Source: Paragordius varius
Taxonomy: Eukaryota; Nematomorpha
Assembly (NCBI GenBank): GCA_964247055.1
Contig: OZ176055.1
Location: forward strand, 5,270,001 to 5,334,000
Length of the DNA stretch: 64,000 nucleotides
Reading direction: 5' to 3'
The notes under the pieces were generated by a model. That model was given only the letters and a program-made list of their open reading frames with translations. It ran no database searches and was not told where the DNA came from. Position 1 is the stretch's first letter. Every line of letters begins with the position of its first letter. Shown here one piece after another: positions 12,065-24,000 of this stretch. Both the position numbers and the translations under genes were made by a program.

Positions 12065-13418
12065 ATGAATGAGTTAATGTGTAATAATAAAAAGTGCCGG
12101 AAAAGATTACTAAACCATGCCTGGGTATTAATATTTTATAATGTTATTAGATAACTTCTTGCTCACGTAAATTTTAATGCGTAAATGAAAGATATTTTTT
12201 GTGATGAAGATGGATCTAGGGAATTTAATAGAACACCGTCCATATGTATGGCGTGCAATTCAAACCTGTCCGGGAAATATGATGTTATACATACCGATTT
12301 AGCGCCTTCCGAACAATATAAAAGCGTATGTATTTTATGGATCTCAATAATTATTTATTTCTGATTAAAAAATTGAAAATTGCATTATAATGTTATATAT
12401 ATTTAAATTGGTAGATGGTTTTATCCGGTCTAAAACCCGAAATAATTTTGGAAATAACAAGCCAAGCAATGTCTTTCTGGTGCTATCAAGTTATAGCATC
12501 AATATTAAAATTAGGCATCGCAAGAAATTGCGCTTCAGGAGCATATGGTTAATAAATCAAAAGAAAAATTGTCTAAGGTTGAAGAATATTATGAAGAGGT
12601 TATAACCAAAATTACTGCTGAAATTAATGGTACATTATCGAATATACGAGATAGCTTTGAAAATAAATATAAATAATTTAAAAAAAGAAAATGAAAATTC
12701 AAGGTTAAAATATAGCGATATGACGGCAAAATATAATGAAATGTTCGAAAAATATACAGAGAAAGCAAGGCAACATCAAAAACTACAGGCAGCTATATTT
12801 ATTTATAGATTAGATGATGTATGAACAGCTAAGGAGAAATACATTAACAAAAACACCTATGCCCAATATAATGATGGCTCTAAAAGAAAAATCAAATATG
12901 GATTTTCCTTTAATCACAAGGGGTTTTTAATTATATTTTATTAACAACTATGTTATAACTTTGTATCTTATAACCATATAATTTAATTAAAAAATTTTAC
13001 CGACTACTTTACATATACGTTAATTATTTAATGCTTTCATCACTTGTGTCGTTTTTAGAATCATTACACATTTAGTAATAAGGATAAACAAACACATTCA
13101 AACCTTAGACTATTAATAATATATTATTTTTAGCAGATATTTTAAATAATGAATATATTGAAGTTTTATTTCGATATATTAATTTAATTTATAGATTTAA
13201 TGAAATCTGCTGTATATAGACCAAAATTGCCCTCACCCGAAACGATGAACAAACAATCGAGTAATAATATTGACTAATATTATCTTTATATTATATTTTA
13301 TATAGAGGAAGATATGGATGGATTCAATTTTCGCCCCGTTATTAACAATGTTCAGCATCATTCACTTATGTTTAGAAACAGTAATTCAAACCTTCTAGAT
13401 CTCGAAAATCGAAACTAA
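12065..13418 (+). CDS. CCNB1IP1: CCNB1IP1/HEI10-like meiotic RING E3 ligase
   Basis: HEI10 is a SUMO/ubiquitin-type E3 ligase that marks and stabilises meiotic crossover sites on chromosomes. Exons: 12065-12124, 12151-12166, 12192-12325, 12415-12489, 12515-12629, 12655-12788, 12814-12922, 13195-13260 and 13306-13418. They join in phase to give 273 residues, close to the vertebrate length of about 277. The N-terminal RING-like cluster is visible as Cys6, Cys11, Cys24, His26, Cys29, Cys44 and Cys47 (NHAWITSCSHIFCDEDG, then ICMACNSNLSGK). Next come the family blocks APSEQYKSMVLSGLKPEI and MSFWCYQ, a coiled coil at about 95-170 ending in QHQKLQ, and a C-terminal FNFRP motif. Five introns are only 25-26 nt and exon 2 is 16 nt, so ordinary gene finders would miss it. 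The last of the five is GC-AG. It is convergent with TCP1, with 152 bp between the stops. Identification is from recall of the family; the gene is absent from flies and worms. Confidence 0.9.
12125..12813 (+). other. Cluster of five 25-26 nt introns in HEI10
   Basis: Introns at 12125-12150 (26 nt), 12167-12191, 12490-12514, 12630-12654 and 12789-12813 (25 nt each). Four are GT-AG and the last is GC-AG. Removing each restores both the frame and the conserved family sequence. Retaining most of them causes an early stop or a frameshift, so they must be spliced. The other three introns of the gene are 89, 272 and 45 nt. Confidence 0.88.
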
Positions 13419-13570
13419 ATATATTATCTTTAATATTTATTGTTTAAACAAAAAACGAAAAAGATGTATGCATACAATTAATATCACAAAAATGTAACAT
13501 ATTTACTAAGCTATAAAGTTTACAAAAAATATGCAACAAAAAATGCCATAATTGTTTCGCTTAATGTTTC

Positions 13571-16500
13571 CTAATAATCATCATAGTCTCCATGTCCACC
13601 ATAACTTTTATCAGGCTTATCAGGATTAAGCGTTATCAAATCATCAATCCGCAAAATGGTTATAGCAGCCTCAGTTGCAAATTTGATAGCCTTGATTTTA
13701 CTCACAGCAGGTTCTAAAATACCGGCAGTTTTATTATCTTTAATTGTTCCCTCCAACAAATCTAATCCAGACCTAGGAAAAATATGAATTTTATAAAAGA
13801 TTAAGCAGATAGCTTTTAACTCTATGCAAGAAAAAAATTGGGTTTGGAAATATATTACAACATAAAATATTAGCAGGTATTATGAAAAGAAAAATTGGAT
13901 GTGTAATTAATCTAACAATGTTAAATCTAGTTTTTCGTATAATAAAAATAATGGAAGTTTTTGTGAATTGTGAGGCAAAAAATACCATTTCCAACTCTCT
14001 TTATTGACATTTTGGCCAGCGCTCGTGTTTATTTTATCATTCTTTACCCCATGCCCCAAAGATGATGAGTGACCGTCATTACAAGTGTTGGGGTTATTGG
14101 TTTCATTAGTTGGCAACGATGATACAACATTGTTGGCAGTCGTTTTGAACGTTTGAGCCACATTGTGAAGAGCCCGGAGTCTAGAAACCAACTCGGTCGT
14201 ATCAAGTGCAGCATTAGTCGCCAAAGTTTTAGGGATAACTAATAGGGCATTCGCAAATTCAGCAATAGCAAGTTGTTCCCGACTGCTCTGTAAGATAGAT
14301 AGGGAATAATTTTATAAAAACATGTAAAAGTTATAAAGATTCCCTATGCTATTTTTGTTACATGGTTCAAATGTTAAAATATTAAAAAGTAAGATATATC
14401 TTACCAAATTAAATTATTTTATTTTATAGCTTTTATTTATGTTTCCAAATATCTTCAAATCCCTTCCAAAAATAGTCCTTACAATTTATCTCATCCAAAT
14501 AACAATTTTTTAAATTTAAAACAAATGAAAAACGCCGTTAAAGTTTAGCAAGCATGATAATCTTTTCAATGATTTTGAATAAAATTAATAAGGTATTATT
14601 CAATAAAGAAGAGTATAAATGATTTAAAGTAAAAAATGTATACTATGGATGTCGCAAAATGTTCCAAGTAAACGCTACAGGCCGTTTCTACACTCCCGCC
14701 ACCCGCAACCAGAGTTTTGCTTTCAAGGACTCTTTTGCAAACGCATAGGGCGTCATGTAATGAACGCTCGCATTCATCCAAAGCCGTGTCATTCGGTCCG
14801 CGCAGGATAATGCTAGCTGCCGTCCTGGCTTTTGGTCTAAATGAGATTTAAATAAAATATGTAAACTTGAATGTAAAAATAAGTTAATATTATATTAATC
14901 TATAATATAGCAATTACGGTTAATATTATTTGATTATATCTCTGTAGCATTTATTAATGGAAATAAATAATATTACCTTAAAATAACGGAATTAAAGATT
15001 TAAAGATGGTATACTATTTTTCAAAATTTTTAAGATATTATATTGATTATATAACAAGTGTCAAAAATATAGGTATTTCATATACTAAAAGAAAAAATCT
15101 TTACGGTAATTAAATATCATTATCGGCTTGAAATAATGATGAAAAAAATTCAAAAGCAAATCATTTTTTAAAAATAATAAAAACTTAACTTTTTGATGAT
15201 ATATTTACCCGTTTATCAAAATGAGTTCATCGTCGCACACACGTTTTTGAATAACTTCCTCGGCTTGACCCAAAAAGCTGTTTTCAAACGTTTCATCACC
15301 TTCCAAATTCGATAGACTGACAAGAAGCGTTGCTACATTAAAACAAAAACAATGATATATTTTTCGAACAATAACAATTGGTGATCTTCTTTTGTTTATA
15401 TAAACAAAATCTATCAAAAATTATATAAAAAAACGTATAAACCTATTTTTTTAAATCGATATGATACTTAATTAAATCCATTATAGAAAATAAACTTTAA
15501 GAAATACATTAGAATAATAATGATTGAATAAAATTTAAATGAAAATCATATACTACAAAAAATATACAATCTAAAAGTTCCAAATAAATTGAAATTTATT
15601 TTAAAGGAAAAAAAAACTAATATATAATTTTAGATAAAAAATATCTACATTAATTACCCCCCGTGGCCTTTGCGATACGTTTAAGATCTGCCTTTTTACA
15701 TCTGCGCACGGCCATACAACCGGCTTCGACGAACGGTTTGAGGCACAAATCATCGATTCCGCCAGTGGTTAGAACAACATTCGCACCTGCTGCAATGATC
15801 TTGTTTATCTTTTCACGAACCAAATCTATTTCTCTGCAGAAATTTTATAAGAATATATTTAAGAGTACATGAATAATTCAAATACATTAACAAAGTTTTG
15901 TATTTTGTATGGAGATTTAATAATAATTAAAAATATGTTATAGAAGTAGGACTTATAAATTAAAAAATTTACAAATTCGGTTAACCTAATTAAGTGTCGG
16001 ATATTATCAACATAAAGTTTTGCGATGTTATACATAAACAGCTAAGTTTTATTAAAAGATATCTTGCAATTAAACCTTTGACGAATATCTGACAATTTTT
16101 CTGGATCAGTAACTAAAACATGAACACCCATCGCCATTTTAGCCTTTTGTAAGCTAAAATCTAAACAAGCGATCCGAGCGTTAGTGACTTGCTTAGGCAT
16201 GGCTAAAATAAAAAAATGTTAAAATATTTTAGTAAAATTTAAAAAAAATATGGTTTAAAACTAAAATCCGAAGTGAAAGAATTATTAATTTGTATCACAA
16301 CAAAATATCCTTACCCTGTGAAGCGACAGTACAATTCAAGGCATAACCATGAATTAACATACTCTCCTTAAAGCTTTTCCCGTGACTCTTGAGAACATTA
16401 ATGCTCTTTATTGGGTATTTGTATTGACCAACCAATAAGGAATTGGCATCTTTGTTAGCTAATATGTTAAAAGAGGGATTTAAACCGGAACCAGTTTTTT

Positions 16501-17962
16501 TCAAAACCGTTATTACCAAAAAATACCAAAAACGATTCATCTTTTTATTTTTTAATACGATAGTAACCTTAAAAAATTTTAGTGTTTTTATCATTCGAAT
16601 TGTATATTTTCTTAAATTCTAATATATTTTATATTTTTGCGGCATTATTCAAATTATATCAAAAATGATATTAGTAAATAGAATAATTAGAAGCATTCAA
16701 AAAATAATGGAGGAAACAATTTTTTTTGCAGCCTGAACCGTTCCGTTCGAATAAGTGTGAATTAGAGACTAAAATTTAGTTAAAACCAAAACCAACGGTT
16801 CCGATCACTTTAAAAAATTATTGAATAGTTAGGCACACTATATGTTCTGAAAAAATCAACTCACTTGAAGCGTTAGTGATTGATGAAGTTAGACCGCTTC
16901 CCACATGAGCGTTAGAAATGCCGGATATTGCTCCAGAATTGGCGTGATCGGGAAATCTCACGGCAAAACACGCATCAACAACAATCGTGGCAAAATAATT
17001 AACGATTTCGGGACCGCCTAAAACATATAATAAAATTATAAATATAATTTTTTTAAGCGTCTTTGTAAGTACCGATTTATTTATTTGGTTATAACAATAT
17101 TCAAAAAATTGATGATGAATAATTCAAATAAATTTTATTTAGATGTTAATTTATTAAACAAGCTATGAAACAAATACATCGGTATTCAAAAAAGATATTT
17201 AAATAAAAATAAAGCACGATATCCCCAAAATAATTCGGCATTATTGTTAACTTATATTAGCACGGTTTAATAGATGGTAGAGTTAAAAAATTTAATTGAT
17301 TAACCTAATAATTTGCTAGCTAAACTAGTTCGAGCACAAGCAAGTATCGCTTCCATTCCCAATGATTCAACGGGTATTATCAATTGTTCTTTGATATATT
17401 TACAGGCTTCCTTAGCTGCTAAACGGTAGCCACTGATGATAGAAGTCGGATGAATTTTCCATTGTATTAAAGTTTCTGCTCGTTTGAGGAGTTCGGCAGC
17501 TATGATAACCTACATGAAACAAATTTTAAACAATCAAACATGTATAACGCTTTATAAATGAATAATATATATGAATACTTACAACTGAGGTAGTTCCGTC
17601 GCCAACTTCTTGATCCTGCAGGTCGGCTAATTCAACCAAAATTTTGGCCGCCGGATGTTCAACCTCCAAGAGTTTCAAAATAGTGGCTCCATCATTTGTA
17701 ATTGTTACATCCTATTAAAAAAATAAAATAGTTAGCGTAATAAAATAAAGGGGTAAAAAGTCATAAGAAAAGACATGATTACTCCAATGTCATCAACTAG
17801 CATTTTGTCCAATCCCACAGGTCCTAAACTACTTTTAACTATATTGGCTATGGTCTTGCACGCAGTCACTATAATTTAACAAATTTTTATACCATTTTGA
17901 CTTCTAATATCCCGACCAGAAGTCCTGTTACCATCGAGCATGAGTGAAGTGAGAGACGCCAT
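13571..17962 (-). CDS. TCP1: T-complex protein 1 subunit alpha (CCT1)
   Basis: This is the alpha subunit of the cytosolic TRiC/CCT chaperonin, which folds actin, tubulin and other proteins using ATP. Exons (minus): 17893-17962, 17783-17868, 17583-17711, 17305-17509, 16865-17017, 16315-16458, 16076-16202, 15658-15833, 15209-15332, 14644-14836, 13986-14287 and 13571-13772. All phases match, giving 636 residues against about 556 in human. Alpha-type blocks are [34 protein letters not shown], the nucleotide motif GDGTTS (89-94), [29 protein letters not shown] and the tail [16 protein letters not shown]. The extra length comes from two insertions: about 30 residues in the apical domain (roughly 186-222) and about 50 polar residues near 515-566. 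The start ATG is the only one in frame before the conserved N terminus. The first intron is 24 nt. It is divergent from DDX23, 44 bp apart. Confidence 0.97.
16475..16812. mobile_element. Probable decayed hAT MITE copy in TCP1 intron 5
   Basis: The left end, GAGGGATTTAAACCGGAACC, matches the terminus of the hAT element at 2009 at about three bases in four, and GGTTCC-type words recur near the right end (16726-16812). No convincing target duplication remains. It fills most of the intron at 16459-16864. Confidence 0.4.
17869..17892 (-). other. 24-nt GT-AG intron in TCP1
   Basis: It lies between the RSQN codons and the VTACK codons of TCP1 and splits a Val codon. Removing it joins two blocks that are contiguous in all CCT-alpha proteins. 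It belongs to the same size class as the HEI10 micro-introns. Confidence 0.9.
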
Positions 17963-18006
17963 TATAAAGTTAAACAAATGTTTTAATAAAAAATTCAAAA
18001 TTTGAC
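17963..18006. promoter_or_regulatory. 44-bp bidirectional promoter/5'UTR interval, TCP1-DDX23
   Basis: Only 44 bp separate the divergent start codons of TCP1 (minus) and DDX23 (plus). The interval is almost pure A/T with no obvious TATA element set apart from it. Both transcripts must start here or inside the neighbouring coding or first-intron sequence, so shared control is very likely, though this is inferred from spacing alone. Confidence 0.6.
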
Positions 18007-21000
18007 ATGCCCGAAGTTATTGATTTGGATGATAAACCTGATACTGTAGACGAAATTGATTTAACAACTGTTGATGACAAAGAAATTAAAGAATCAAGTT
18101 ATGATAAGTCCAAACGGTATATTAAATTTTTTTACCGAAAATGATTTTCTGCTTCATATTCAATATTTTTTAATTTTTAGTTCTCCTCACAAACAAAAAA
18201 AGGAGAAAAAACATAGGGATCATAATAATGACAGGAAGCGTCATAAACCAGATAGAGAGGAAAGATACTCATCCCATTCAGGGAATAATCGTTCCAGTGA
18301 TTCTATAAGTCATCATAGAAAGGAGCGTTTTCATGAGCCTTCTTACCATAGACATGTTGCAAATGATATTCGTCACCAAGAATACATTGATAGAAATAAT
18401 TCTTACCAACAAACACGTGATAAAAGTTCCCACTCCACCCGTTATGAAGAAAAGCATAACAGAGATAACAAAAGTCCAATTAATCAAAAATCTAGCACAA
18501 AGTCACAAACTACTCACGAAAACCGGTGTGAAGATCAAAAAAGTAAGGATAATACCCAAAAAACTGACAAACCAGATATACATAAATCTGCTACCGTTCA
18601 CTCCCATTCTACTGACGATAATAATAATAATACAAAAACCAAGAAAAAATCTTCTAAAGATAAAAAGAAACCCAAAATAAAGGATCCACCTAAAGATGTA
18701 TCAGAACCAACCGATTTTACGAACAACGATATTGTAAGAACCAAAAGAGTTCCATTGTCGCTTGATGAATTATTAGCTAAGAAGAAAGCTGAAGAAGAAA
18801 CACTAAGCAAAGTATTACGATTAATATATAACTGGTAAATTAATATATTGCAAGATATGAAATGGTACTCATGATTTTATTATAAATGTAAGATAAAAGT
18901 ATTCTTTCTTTTCTATATACTTTTAACATTATACTTGTTAATGCAAGGAATCACATCTTAATCGTTTATTAAATCGCGTAACTATTAAAACGCTTTAAAT
19001 ATTACTTTGTTAAAAAACTTGTAAATATTTTACATAATATTATTTACCAATGGTTATAAATAATTTGTTTTTTAATAGATTGCAATAAATGGTTTTATTG
19101 GCAATGCTCAGTTTTATCTTGATTAATAAAAGCTATTTGTATGTTTCAGCCCAAATTTTTGACAAAAGAAGAACGAGTAGCATTGGCTCTTAAGCGAAGA
19201 GAAGAGGTAGTCGCTCTTAAACGCCAGGAACAAGAAGAAACTCGCAAAAAACAGCAAGAGTTCCTAAAACAGGCTACTTTATCTACTGGTACGTTCTATA
19301 ATTAAATTGTAATCTAAAATGTTGTCAGATTTATAGTATGCAGTAGTTATATTTTACAAAATTTATGTAAATTTCGCGTAAAATGTATAGTTGTATTTTA
19401 TCGCTGCAAACTTACAAAAATAATGTTTTGAATATATTTGGTTATTTTAGGCATATTTAACACGCAATAATTATTTTGTATTTAAAACTATTGCAAGAAT
19501 TAATATTTTAAGGTTTTGACACATAACCACTTTCTCCAATAAGTGTATTGAGTTACAGTCTTATAAACAATTAATACAGGGATAAACATACGGAACCAAT
19601 TATTGCTTATATAATTTAATTTACAATCCAGACATTTTTAATATGAAACATATGTTAAACCGTCACAGTAATAATATTAATATGATCAAAATAATACGTT
19701 TAAATTTTTAGAGCTCTGGGTAAAACTGCCCCAATATGTCATTGTGGACAAAAAAAGTGAAAAGGTCACGAAGTGTTAAAGTCAGTTTAAAAAAGAAACC
19801 ATATTTTTAAAATTTGATTCATAAGTAACCTATCTTTTTTTGGATACAAAGTAAGAAAAAGATGTGTATGGTAACGCATCTAATTTTAGTTTTCACAATT
19901 GTAATAATATAGAGTGCGTGAAATAGTGAAGAAATATGGTTTTTTATTAATATAAAAATAAAACATTAGTTTTATTTTGTAGAGGAATTTTATTTTAGAT
20001 GTAAAATGTATAATTATATTGGATCTATGATTCTTTATTTAAATAATTAAAAATAAAAATGTAAAGAGCTATGCTATAAGTTTTTATTTTAAATTATTTA
20101 ATCGATAAAGGATCATGATTATTTAGATGCGAAATATTTTATTTTTGTTAATCTAATTAACTACTTTGGTTCCTTATATACGAGTTATTTTATATATTTA
20201 ATGTATTAGAAACACCTTATGAGCGCGAACGCAGAGAAAGGCGAGAGCGCAGAGAACGCGAACAAGCCGAAGAAGAAATGGAAAGGAACAAAATTAAGGA
20301 GGAAAAGGACAAAGACAAGGAACTAAATGCCATCAAGGTTATATTAGTTTTGCAAAAATGCTTGTAATTAAATATATAAAATATTTTTTTTAAGAAATAT
20401 ATACCTTTAAATCTATTCAATATACAAGTTAAAAATAATCTATGTAACCTCAATGGGAGTCTTTGGTTACCAGTTTCACGTATTTCTCAAAAAAACGGTA
20501 CCGGACCAATTGTTTCCGTTCTATTTGCGAATAATATAAGTTTTGATTTAAACATCTAATATTTTGGATATTGTTTCAATTTCTTAAATTTACAGATACC
20601 TTATTTTTAATACAACCAAAAAAATGTTTTTTGAAAAGTTAAATATATATTTTATATAAAATAGTAAACATACAAAACAATATAAATTTTAGTATTAAAA
20701 TGATATAAATATATATATATATATATATATAGTTTTGAACCCCGGTCTCGGTTTTAAAACGATTATGGAAGCATTTTATACAAACCATGGTTATAAAACA
20801 ATTTTTTAATTTATAAACGGTCTAAAAGAGCTATAGAATATATTATATTATTTGTTTTTTAGGAGAAATATTTGGGCATGTTAAAAAAGAAGAAAAGGGC
20901 TCGTCGATTAAATGAACGCAAATTTGTTTTTGATTGGGATGCGACAGAAGACACTTCTACAGATTATAATCCCATTTATAAAGAAAGACACGATCTACTC

Positions 21001-24000
21001 TTTTTTGGACGTGGAAATTTGGCTGGAATTGATATTAAGGTTATTTGAAAATATTGTTAAGTAAACAACTTATTTCTATATTTCGTATACCTTTTTTATA
21101 CATATTCAAATATTTGGTTTTTTTTTCATAGGCACAACGCAAAATGCAATTGGAGTTTTATTCCAAATTTATTGAAAAACGCCGAACTCAAGGAGAAAAA
21201 GACCAAGAAAAGTATAACTTATATAAGTTATTTTATTTACCAAAATCACAAGATAATATTATATACGAAAAAATATCGTGGTGTGTATCTCGAGTCTTAT
21301 AGTTTCACCAAATTCCTAACAATATATAATATAATTTTAAATTGATAATTCCAATACAAAATACAAAGAATCGAATATATATAATTTTTAACTTTGATTT
21401 TATAAGTTAATTGACTCTATACTTTACAGAAAATTTATGAGTTAATTGACGTCTATACTTTACAGAAAATTGTTTTATCTTTGGGTGATATATATATATA
21501 TTACAATTCAATTTCACCCTTAAACAATTCAAATTTACCCTTAAACAAAAAAAATAAAAATTTGGTTTTAAATTAAAATAATACTAAAAAAAATAATAAA
21601 CTATACCATAAACATATATTTCTTATTAATAACACTGGACAACAAATTTTTCTGCCACTCGAGTTTTTTGCATTTTTTGATATTTAGTATCATTCTAACA
21701 GTAAATCCGAAATAAAAATTATAACCCGATGGAAGAATTTTGTATAAATTGATTTTTTTTGATTATGCGCCCTCTTTATCAAAATTTTGCTAAAAAATGT
21801 TTTTCTTTGAAAATATACAAGTAATGCCCTTTTGTAATATATCATTCGAAAGAGTAATAAAAACTCTTTAAAATGCATACTATTATGTATTACATCGACA
21901 GTTAATATTGGACACAAAGAGCGACAAACGCGCGAAGCGAGAGCACTTTTTTTAATTATTATATTTTTGAAACTAATGGATGAAAATAGCTCAAACTTTG
22001 TGTAGATGGTGATGAATGTCCAAAAAAAATAACACAAGAAAGTTTTTTTGATTACATCATTTTTTTTGCTTTTATGTCACTCAAAACAGCCATTTTTAAG
22101 TTTTTTGTTTTTTAAAAATTACCATCTCATCCATATTAAATTATTTTCTTTAAGAGGCTGATAATTTCAAAATTTTAAAGATAATAACAAAGTTTAAGGT
22201 ATTGATCTTTTATAGCCATAATGTAATAAATTTACAGTTATAACTATGCATTTTAGTATCCACTAGGCAAAATATTTATGATAATACTAATTTTTATTAA
22301 AAAAGCAAACCAAAAGCTTTTTCAAACATTTTTTTTAAATTAAATACTAATATAACCCTAATAATTATATTAAAATAATTTATATGATCAAATTAGTTTG
22401 TCTGTGAAAATTCTTGACTTATTTAATACTTGAAAATTTCGACCATTTAAATCCAAATAACTTTTACATCCAATTGATTTATATGACTTACTTCCATTTA
22501 AAAGATGCAGTTTTTTGAGCTCTTTCGAATGATATAAAATACATGTCTAAATATTTAAAGCTTTTAATTTTCGAAATTTCGAGTTTAATGTTAAATTGGG
22601 GCCAAAAATTATCGATAAACTCTAATATAAAAAAATTCTTTCATGCTAGATTAATTTTCTTTTCAAATATACTCATTATGTACTTTAATGAAATAAATTT
22701 TAAATATACAAGAATGGCAGTTAAAAAAAGTTAAAATTTGTTGTCTAGTGTAATGAGTTATATTAGTTCGAAAACACAATTTATTTTTAGGGTGAATTTG
22801 AATTGTTAAAAGATGAATTTGAATTGTTCAAGGGTGAATTTGAATGGTTCAAGGGTGAATTTGAACTGTAAATGGTATATATTCATCAATAAATATGGAA
22901 TATACCCTATTTCTTTTTATTACTATTTAATCAAAATTTTATGCACTGTTTATAGTACAAGACTTACCAATGTGGCAAAAAAAGAAGCGAAACAGCGCTG
23001 GGATGATCGTCATTGGACGCAAAAAGAACTCGATGAAATGACTGACAGAGATTGGAGAATATTCAAAGAAGATTATAACATTAGCATAAAGGGTTAGCTT
23101 TTTAAATTTAAAACGCATATTGAACCTTTAAGGAACGAATAAATTATATATTGATTTGAATCTTTGTAAAATTTAGTTAAAATTATACCAGATCCAAAAA
23201 TTTTGTACCTGATATCTTTTTTAAAAGATAAAATGAAAATAATTATTTAGCATTTACAGTATACATTTTAAGGGTGCTTATTTCACACTATATTATGGCA
23301 ATTTGCAACACAGTAGTGTATGGAAAAAACGACAAAATGTTGAATTAACAATTATTTCCTTTTTTAATACACTCCTATGTTGCAAATTTCCCTACTATAT
23401 TGTGAAATAAGCAACCTTTAAAATGCACACTGTATTAACATTCTGTTAAACTTACCCTTAATGTCCAATAAAATAATTATTCAAATATTTTTGTCTCATA
23501 ATATGATAGGTGGGAACATTCCTAATCCGCTACGATCGTGGGACGAAGCAGGCTTTCCCAAAGAAATTAATGCGTTGATTCATAAAGCTGGTTATAACGT
23601 AAGTTTTATTATATACGTTGGAAGAAACTTGAATAACCCATGTTAAATTTATGGCTAAATTTTATATAAATACCATTTTAAAATTATTTATTAAAAATTA
23701 ACAGCTTAATTTTCTTCCAAATATTTAAATGCCCTAAAATGGTATTGAATGAGTAACTGATTAGTTCCTATTTAAAATTAATATATCCAAATTTTAGTTT
23801 TGTTGTTAAATAAAATAACATTTTAGGTTTTTGATATAATTTTTCAGTGGTTTTATAGTAATATTTTTTTTAGTATATAAAAATTATTTGAAGTTTTGCT
23901 AAATTCCTTTTTAAATTTTAGGAACCAACACCTATTCAAAGACAAGCCATACCTATAGGCTTAAAAAATCGCGATATAATTGGTGTTGCCGAAACTGGAT

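Noticed and set aside
13571-13772. CCT-theta as the identity of the chaperonin subunit
   Set aside because: The tail alone is ambiguous, but the N-terminal and central blocks match CCT-alpha throughout.
18278-18810. Open frames on both strands over the DDX23 N-terminal exon
   Set aside because: They are shadows of the low-complexity coding exon in other frames.
20448-20760. GGTACCGG and CCCCGGTCTCGG words suggesting another hAT copy in a DDX23 intron
   Set aside because: No paired termini or target duplication could be found.
21690-22037. 115-codon minus-strand frame inside the CACTA-type element
   Set aside because: No transposase motif; composition typical of AT-rich non-coding DNA.
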